Made by a program: the position numbers and the translations under genes. Positions 41,463 through 46,672 of a stretch of 46,672 nt of DNA are shown in pieces. The stretch is taken from assembly GCA_900314195.1 (NCBI GenBank), contig OMUH01000124.1, positions 1 to 46,672 on the forward strand, read 5' to 3'. This DNA is from an uncultured Prevotella sp. GTDB taxonomy: Bacteria > Bacteroidota > Bacteroidia > Bacteroidales > Bacteroidaceae. How positions within the stretch are numbered: position 1 is the first letter of the stretch; each line of letters starts with the position of its first letter. Below the pieces are notes generated by a model, which did no database searches, was not told the origin of the DNA, and worked only from the letters and a program-made list of their open reading frames with translations.

Positions 41463-44249
41463 ATGAAGAGAATCCTATTCCTTAGCAGTCTGCTGATGGC
41501 TACTGCCACTGTTCAGGCTCAGAAAATCGACTTCGACATGGCCGGGCGCCAACCGTCAGAGGTCACCGAGGACGGCTACACCGGGTGGGCAGTGGCCGGA
41601 GCTGCCGACACGAAGACTGTCGACGGCATTACGTTCACCATCGAGGCTGCTGGCGGTGCCAATATGTTGCGGCCGCAATGGAGCAAGGCTGACGTCAAGT
41701 CGGGGAAAGCCAAACTGAAGCTTCTCGGCGACGGTGTGGCCGCTTTCATCGCCGCCGACGACGGCAACACGCCTATCCTTACCGACAAGAGTGTGGCTGT
41801 GAAGCTGACTATCAAGGGACTCAGTGCCGGCCGCCACAGCATCCAGGCCTACCACAACGGTGTCAACGGCTACAAGAATCTTGCTCCCATCGACGTGAGT
41901 GTGGACGGACGGCAGGTGGAGACGGGTGTGGCTCAGTCGGCAAACGCGCAGGCTGCCGCCGACGCGGGCATGAGCTACATCAGCGTTGACGCCGCCGAGG
42001 GCGCCGATGTCGTTATCACCTACAAGAGTGTTCCCGTCAGCGGGCAGACTTACGGGGCCACGAATGTCTATCTGAACGGCATCGTCATCGATGAGGTCAA
42101 CACGAGACTGATGGCGCAGACACCGTCGCCGGCCGACAAGGATTATCACTTCGATGCCGACACGGGGCGCGCGACGCTGTCGTGGACGGCGGCCAACGGG
42201 GCCACACGCCATCACATCTTCTTCGGCACCGAGGCCTCGGCGATGAGCGAGATTGCCACGACGACGGAACCGCAATACACCATCGATGGTCTGAGTCATA
42301 AGCAGACATACTTCTGGCGCGTCGACGAGGAAATCGACGGCAATACATATACAGGTGCAACATGGACGTTCCGTCCGCGCCATCTGGCGTTCCCCGGAGC
42401 CGAGGGCTACGGCCGCTGGGCCATCGGCGGGCGCGGCGGTGTGGTCTATCACGTCACTACCCTCGCCGACAACGGCGACGACGACAATCCCGTCGAGGGT
42501 TCGCTGCGATACGGAATAAAGAAGGTGAGCGGGCCGAGGACAATCGTCTTCGACGTGGGCGGCATAATCCATCTGAAGAGCAGGCTGACTTGCGCCGACA
42601 AATATGTGACTATAGCGGGGCAGACAGCACCTGGCAAGGGCATCATGCTCGCCACATGTCCCTTCGGCATGGCCAGCGACGGGCAGACAAGGTTCATGCG
42701 CATGGGCCTCGGACACAAGAAACTCGTCAACGGAGTCATTCCCGGCACACGCAACGGCGAGAGCTACGGCAGTGACGTCGGCACGTCGTACGAGACAACA
42801 GTCGACGGTATCGACGGCATGGGAATGGCGGGAAACAACTTCTCCATCATGGACCACTGTTCCATTTCGTGGACCATCGACGAGGCGTTCTCATCGCGCA
42901 GCGCGCAGAACGTGACACTCCAGCGCACCCTTATATCGGAAGCACTCAACGAGGCCGGCCACCCAAATTATGAGGCGGGCAAGTGCCACGGTTTCGCAGC
43001 GACCATCGGCGGAGGCGAGATGCTGTCGACACTGTCGGTAGGCTCGTATCATCATAATCTACTGGCACACAACGAGGGACGCAACTGGAGCATCAGCGGA
43101 GGACTCGACGCGGCGGGCAGCTACGACGGACACCACGACATATATAATAATGTGGTATACAACTGGGGCGGACGAGCTGCCGACGGTGGGTCGCACGAGA
43201 TAAACTTCGTGGGCAACTACTACAAGATGGGGCCGGCAACGACACAGAAGAAGCTTCTCCGACTGCAACTCGAGGGTACCGGAAAGGGTACTCAGAGCGC
43301 GTATGTCAAAGGAAACATCCGTCAGGCCAAGGGCAACGGAGCACTCACCACCGACAAGGATGGCAACACGTATGACTACGAACTATCTCACGGACAGAAG
43401 CTTACATGGCTGCCGTTCGTCGCGGAGCCGTTCTTCGACAGTCAGGGCACGGTCGAGACAGCGCTCGCCGCATATAAGAATGTGCTCTCCGATGTGGGTG
43501 CCAATGAGCCGTTCATGACCAATCACGACAAGAGGATGGTCAGCGAGACGATAAGCGGGACGGTGTCGACAAAGGGCAGCCGCAGTGGTAAACCGGGACT
43601 CATCGACTCGGAGGAGGACAAGGGATGTGAGGGCTTCGACGGTCTCGGACTCGCCGAGGAGCACCGCCCCGACGGCTATGACGACGACGGCGACGGAATG
43701 CCGAACTGGTGGGAGACGGCTGTGGGCACAGATCCGGCAACTGCCGACAACAACGGCGACGACGACGGCGACGGTTACACTAATTTAGAGGATTATCTCA
43801 ACTGGATGGCTTGCCCCCACTTCACAATCAACGAGCACGGGACAGTCACCATAGACATGAAGGAATACTTCCGCGGATACAACAACAAGCCTTCTTTCAA
43901 CATCAGGACGGAGGGCAGTGTGAGATATGCCGACAAAGGAAACGGGGTCTTCGACTTCGACAGGAGCACAGGAGGGGCTATGCCGCTGGCCGCAGCTGAG
44001 GTGAAAGCAACCGATGCCGACAATGCCGGACAGTACACACGCACGTTCAACTTCTATCTCCCGCCGACGGAAACGGGCATCAGCACAAAGCATAAGGCCC
44101 TGAAGCCGACACGCTATGAGGTGTACAACCTGGCCGGAATGAAGGTGGCCGACGGAAAGACGACAAAGGGACTGAGACCGGGAACTTACATCGTCAAGGG
44201 AATCTGCGGCGCAATGACCGTCAAAACCTACAAAACAGTTGAAAAGTAG
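41463..44249 (+). CDS. Multidomain pectate lyase: N-terminal sandwich, FN3, PL1, calcium loops, C-terminal sorting domain
   Basis: 928 residues, signal peptide ending ATVQAQ. Residues about 25-205 look like a carbohydrate-binding beta-sandwich (GLSAGRHSIQAYHNGVNGYK). Residues about 220-300 are a fibronectin-III domain (RATLSWTAANGATRHHIFFG; TYFWRVDEEIDG). The PL1 beta-helix runs from FPGAEGYGRWAIGGRGGVVY through YVTIAGQTAPGKGIMLA, SIMDHCSISWTIDEAFSS and DIYNNVVYNWGGRAADGGSH. Calcium loops follow (DDDGDGMPNWWETAVGTDP; NNGDDDGDGYTNLEDYL). The last about 60 residues (YEVYNLAGMKVADGKTTKGL, RPGTYIVKG) resemble a type IX secretion C-terminal domain. Likely released to or displayed on the cell surface, where it cuts pectin before uptake. 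Confidence 0.9.
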   Translation: MKRILFLSSLLMATATVQAQKIDFDMAGRQPSEVTEDGYTGWAVAGAADTKTVDGITFTIEAAGGANMLRPQWSKADVKSGKAKLKLLGDGVAAFIAADDGNTPILTDKSVAVKLTIKGLSAGRHSIQAYHNGVNGYKNLAPIDVSVDGRQVETGVAQSANAQAAADAGMSYISVDAAEGADVVITYKSVPVSGQTYGATNVYLNGIVIDEVNTRLMAQTPSPADKDYHFDADTGRATLSWTAANGATRHHIFFGTEASAMSEIATTTEPQYTIDGLSHKQTYFWRVDEEIDGNTYTGATWTFRPRHLAFPGAEGYGRWAIGGRGGVVYHVTTLADNGDDDNPVEGSLRYGIKKVSGPRTIVFDVGGIIHLKSRLTCADKYVTIAGQTAPGKGIMLATCPFGMASDGQTRFMRMGLGHKKLVNGVIPGTRNGESYGSDVGTSYETTVDGIDGMGMAGNNFSIMDHCSISWTIDEAFSSRSAQNVTLQRTLISEALNEAGHPNYEAGKCHGFAATIGGGEMLSTLSVGSYHHNLLAHNEGRNWSISGGLDAAGSYDGHHDIYNNVVYNWGGRAADGGSHEINFVGNYYKMGPATTQKKLLRLQLEGTGKGTQSAYVKGNIRQAKGNGALTTDKDGNTYDYELSHGQKLTWLPFVAEPFFDSQGTVETALAAYKNVLSDVGANEPFMTNHDKRMVSETISGTVSTKGSRSGKPGLIDSEEDKGCEGFDGLGLAEEHRPDGYDDDGDGMPNWWETAVGTDPATADNNGDDDGDGYTNLEDYLNWMACPHFTINEHGTVTIDMKEYFRGYNNKPSFNIRTEGSVRYADKGNGVFDFDRSTGGAMPLAAAEVKATDADNAGQYTRTFNFYLPPTETGISTKHKALKPTRYEVYNLAGMKVADGKTTKGLRPGTYIVKGICGAMTVKTYKTVEK

Positions 44250-44377
44250 GCAAGCTCAACATAGAAGTGCAATTTAGTGGGCTGATTTAGCTATAATATT
44301 CTATACAGAAAACACCATGTGAATATGAAACTATAAGTCTCCATAAGCAGACTTGCCTGGAAAGGAAGAATAGCATG

Positions 44378-44410
44378 CAAAAAAACAAAAAGGGAGAACG
44401 CGTTCTCCCT
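44378..44410 (-). terminator. 20-bp palindrome followed by T-rich tract on the minus strand
   Basis: AGGGAGAACG/CGTTCTCCCT (44391-44410) is a perfect 20-bp palindrome. On the minus strand it is followed by TTTTTGTTTTTTT, making a good intrinsic terminator for minus-strand transcription. It sits just before the IS30-like fragment and is probably part of that element's left end, where such hairpins block read-through. Confidence 0.6.
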
Positions 44411-44419
44411 AAAATCAAC

Positions 44420-44427
44420 TATATTTG
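44420..44427 (+). promoter_or_regulatory. -7 box TATATTTG of the IS30-like fragment
   Basis: A perfect TAnnTTTG match that ends 6 nt before the ATG at 44434, so the transposase fragment's transcript would be nearly leaderless. This close placement is typical of compact insertion sequences. Confidence 0.5.
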
Positions 44428-44433
44428 CATTGC

Positions 44434-44535
44434 ATGTACAAACATTTGATTTCAGAAAAAAGATACGCAATTTATTTGATGCTGCAAAAGAATATGTCCC
44501 AAAAAGATATTGCAGCTGCTATCGGGGTAAGCTTC
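44434..44535 (+). pseudogene. IS30-family transposase remnant (N-terminal HTH only)
   Basis: The first 33 codons read MYKHLISEKRYAIYLMLQKN then MSQKDIAAAIGVS, matching the helix-turn-helix start of IS30-type transposases (KHLT-EERY-I-LL--G-SQ-EIA--LG-S). After GVS the reading frame no longer resembles the family, where KSTISREL would be expected. The break coincides with the start of the second, minus-strand transposase remnant, so a later insertion or deletion probably removed the rest. I do not find the missing part elsewhere in the window. Confidence 0.7.
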
Positions 44536-44583
44536 CTCAACTATTACAATCTGAGTTTTCAATTAATTTGTAGCGATAACCTT

Positions 44584-45480
44584 CTAAGACTCGTTTTTCT
44601 TAGGTCTTCCTCTTTTTCTCCCTACCTTTTTCGACTTGTATCCCGGTTCACACCCGACTGGGATGTCAAGCCCAAAAGCCTTTGCAATCTCTACCTGCTT
44701 CCCGACAAAAGGTGTTATCTTGGTGGCATGCCCCTGCCGTTCGATACATTTTATGTTCCTCATCTCGTCAAGCATGTCCAGCGAAGAGGCAAACATGCTG
44801 TGAAGGCCAGTTGTCTTCCAGATATGTCTGATATATGATCCGATGACCAGTCCGACGAACAAGACGAACAGCCTGCCGGCCTTACCATCCTCACTCCAAT
44901 TCCTTTGTCTGTCAGAGCACATCTCCGTCTTCATCTGCTGGAAGTACTTTTCCTGCTCGTCTCTCAATTTGTAGTGAGCCAGAGCTTGCAATGCCGTCTG
45001 ATCCAGCCCGAGCGTTACAATGGCGACAAAGCCTAAAAGTCTGAGTGAGCCGTTGTATTTCTTCTCGTTCTTCTCAAACGACACGACATGTCTTTTTTTT
45101 CCAGTTTTATGTCGAACATGCAGAAGTCCCATTTGAGAGTCTCATCGTCAGGTGTCTCTTCCTTGCCGTCAAGCATCTGCTGAAGACAGATTCTCTGCCT
45201 TTCGACTTTCATGTCTATGTTGATTTGCCCCTCACTTCTCCACGAGGGATTGAAGAACAGGTTCAGGCGCATCTTGCTTGCTGCCTTTTCGGACTTGCTA
45301 TTTCCATGTACCTTGTAGTCAATGTCATACTGCTTGTAATACAGCTTGCTGTCAAGGTCTATCTATATTCCGTCCGGGCGGACATTGAAGTCTCCAAGGC
45401 TGTTTATTTTGTCGCTGATAAACTTGTGCACGGTCTTCATGCACATTATAGCGGGCTGGCCATGCACCTTTATTAATTCA
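44584..45480 (-). pseudogene. Decayed DDE transposase (IS4/IS1634-like), C-terminal two thirds
   Basis: Reading minus from about 45480, the frame gives LIKVHGQPAIMCMKTVHKF and then RPDGI followed by an in-frame TAG (45363-45365). It continues through MRLNLFFNPSWRSEGQIN to KWDFCMFDIKLEKK. At the run of eight T's (45093-45100) it shifts frame into KKRHVVSFEKNEKKYNGSLR, then DEQEKYFQQMKTEM and LFVGLVIGSYIRHIW, ending GRKRGRPKKNES. The N-terminus is missing. The DEQEKYFQQMK segment resembles the glutamate region of IS4/IS1634-type transposases. A stop, a frameshift and a missing start make it non-functional. Exact IS family is uncertain. Confidence 0.75.
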
Positions 45481-45487
45481 GTGGACA

Positions 45488-45940
45488 CTACTTAGATATT
45501 TTTACATATTTATATTTTAGTAAGTCAAAATTCTCTATTCCTGTCACTTCGTTAAAATACAGCTGATTTCTAGAATGAAAAGGTTTAATCCAATGCATAT
45601 TGCCATCTGTGTCAATGCATTGAATTAAAATATCATTCGAGTTATAGTAGTAACTAACAATATTTTGAATTACAAACTGTGAGTTATTTGAATTAGTTGG
45701 TATTTCAGAACCATATCCAATGAACTCACCATAATCATTATAGGTAAAACAAAAATACCTTATATTATTAATTTTCCCACTTTCCTTAACATAGCTTTTA
45801 AAATAGAACGGGCTTAAATTCAGCGGTAAACTTTTGTAGTTAATAAAACTCTCGCCATGAAAATAATTATGGTAATCATGCATTACTAAAAGGCATGATA
45901 CCACAATCGTTATACCTATAAAATAAGCTGCTCTTCTCAT
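45488..45940 (-). CDS. Small membrane-anchored or lipoprotein, unknown; immunity-like position
   Basis: 150 residues. The N-terminus (MRRAAYFIGITIVVSCLLVM) is a membrane anchor or a weak lipobox (VVSC). The rest is a Tyr/Asn-rich compact domain (NYKSLPLNLSPFYFKSYVKE; YFCFTYNDYGEFIGYGSEIP; DTDGNMHWIKPFHSRNQLYF). I recognise no family. It starts inside the stop codon of the gene at 45937 (4-bp ATGA-type overlap), so the two are translated together. The DNA is much richer in A and T than the pectin genes. Position, size and anchor would fit an immunity or chaperone-like partner, but this is only an inference. Confidence 0.6.
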   Translation of the reverse strand: MRRAAYFIGITIVVSCLLVMHDYHNYFHGESFINYKSLPLNLSPFYFKSYVKESGKINNIRYFCFTYNDYGEFIGYGSEIPTNSNNSQFVIQNIVSYYYNSNDILIQCIDTDGNMHWIKPFHSRNQLYFNEVTGIENFDLLKYKYVKISK

Positions 45941-46596
45941 CTTACAGGCCTAAAAAAGTACGTAATAGTTCTTAGTTTATAATCATAAGGAGTGCCTCCT
46001 ATTTCTCTTCCTATATCCAAAGGGTCACTGAAAGAATCCATTTTCCCATTTTTATATTGATACAAATAGAATTCCACACGGCTTGTCTCGCTACCGGGGA
46101 ATATTCTGTAAGTTACAGGTGTTTTGCCTATATGGAAAACTTCTGTTGTCATATTTACAGAAAATGTTATTTTATCATTTCCCTTTTTCTGAGTTGTTGC
46201 AGCATTCAGATTTTCTCTAAATCTTTGAGTATTCATCAATAGAGCTGTTGCATAATCACCAACATCAGCAGATTCACCTTTTCCAAAATAATAATGCATG
46301 ACAGCAAGTGTGTTATGATGCGGACCTGCACCAGCCTTACTACCTGAGTAAGGGCTTGTAGCTAAAGCTAGCCCAATGTTATCTTCAAGAACAATACCAC
46401 TTTTATCCGCATTCATAACGTATAAAAAATTCTTGTCTAATGAAAGTTTGGAAAGATTGTTAAATTTAATCCGTCCCCCCTTTACCCGTACTGATTTTGT
46501 TTCTTTGCAAAATTTCCAATGCGTTTTTTTGACTTGTGCCAAGGAACTCCGCCATAGTTTTTGTATTATCATTCTTTTCTGCATGCAAATTTCCAT
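45937..46596 (-). CDS. Unknown protein, possibly a polymorphic-toxin-type effector domain
   Basis: The frame is open to the window edge, but the first part (46600-46672) reads through a short repeat and is not protein-like. I take MEICMQKRM at 46596 as a possible start; a start upstream of the window cannot be excluded. The body (about 220 residues) includes KFNNLSKLSLDKNFLYVMNA, AGAGPHHNTLAVMHYYFGKG, YATALLMNTQRFRENLNAAT and TTEVFHIGKTPVTYRIFPG. No signal peptide and no family I know. A run of six G/C at 46484-46489 is a place where the frame could slip. It is AT-rich and coupled by a 4-bp overlap to the small anchored protein downstream. Function unknown. Confidence 0.45.
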   Translation of the reverse strand: MEICMQKRMIIQKLWRSSLAQVKKTHWKFCKETKSVRVKGGRIKFNNLSKLSLDKNFLYVMNADKSGIVLEDNIGLALATSPYSGSKAGAGPHHNTLAVMHYYFGKGESADVGDYATALLMNTQRFRENLNAATTQKKGNDKITFSVNMTTEVFHIGKTPVTYRIFPGSETSRVEFYLYQYKNGKMDSFSDPLDIGREIGGTPYDYKLRTITYFFRPVR

Positions 46597-46622
46597 TCTT
46601 TTCCCAAAACCAACGGCTGGTG

Positions 46623-46668
46623 AAAACGGAGGATATCCACCCACCAAAAACGGGGATATCCGTTCACT
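46623..46668 (+). repeat. Two-unit repeat with GGATATCC core at the window edge
   Basis: AAAACGG-GGATATCC occurs twice: AAAACGG at 46623 and 46647, and GGATATCC (itself a palindrome) at 46631 and 46654, so the period is 23-24 bp. AAAACGG recalls the core of arrays 1-3. The window ends here, so the array may continue. Confidence 0.5.
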
Positions 46669-46672
46669 TTTG

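Noticed and set aside
44584..45132. Intact 182-residue gene
   Set aside because: It is the C-terminal part of a transposase whose earlier codons lie in another frame upstream and contain a stop.

Overview
The window looks like a carbohydrate-utilisation island from a Bacteroidota genome, most like Prevotella and relatives. The evidence is a SusC/SusD pair, a Reg_prop/Y_Y_Y/AraC sensor-regulator, Bacteroidota-type -7 boxes (TAnnTTTG), lipoprotein signals and many secreted glycosidases. Enzyme content points to pectin, and specifically to rhamnogalacturonan II (RG-II): a GH143-GH142-like protein (families known from RG-II breakdown), GH78 and GH106 alpha-L-rhamnosidases, two GH2 enzymes, a GH28 exo-galacturonidase, two PL1 pectate lyases, two esterases, a DUF3826 protein and a DUF5703 (six-hairpin) protein. 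The substrate is inferred from families, not shown.

Layout. Positions 1-7070 (minus) hold a secreted TIM-barrel isomerase-like protein, a DUF4957-type lipoprotein, SusC and a SusD cut by the window edge. Positions 7165-12860 (minus) hold the membrane-spanning AraC regulator behind a GH2 gene. Positions 13273-20838 (minus) form a tight GH2-GH106-SGNH esterase operon with overlapping stops and starts. Positions 21058-24658 (minus) hold GH78 and an STN-domain alpha/beta-hydrolase esterase that overlap by 71 bp. Positions 24797-29098 (minus) encode a 1433-residue GH43-GH143-GH142 fusion. Positions 29575-33151 (plus) encode GH28 and DUF5703. Positions 33318-34294 (minus) hold an ECF sigma factor and a stand-alone FecR-N-terminus-like protein. 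Positions 34460-39915 (minus) form PL1-DUF3826-(beta-helix+TIM barrel). Positions 40111-44249 (plus) hold a secreted protein and a multidomain PL1, both with C-terminal sorting-like tails. From about 44250 to the end the DNA becomes AT-rich, with two decayed transposases and a possible toxin/immunity-like pair.

How it could work: surface lyases, esterases and the SusCD complex cut and import pectic fragments. Periplasmic exo-enzymes remove rhamnose, arabinose, galacturonate and unusual sugars. The regulator senses a fragment in the periplasm and acts on DNA directly, since it has no kinase or receiver.

The most unusual feature is outside the genes. At least five, probably six, non-coding gaps carry short tandem repeats whose sequence differs from gap to gap but whose period is the same, 22 bp (about two helical turns). 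They lie beside gene starts (GH78, GH28, the sigma factor, the FecR-like gene) or between operons. Two arrays share almost the same sequence 16 kb apart. I consider these 22-bp phased arrays the best candidate for an undescribed system here.
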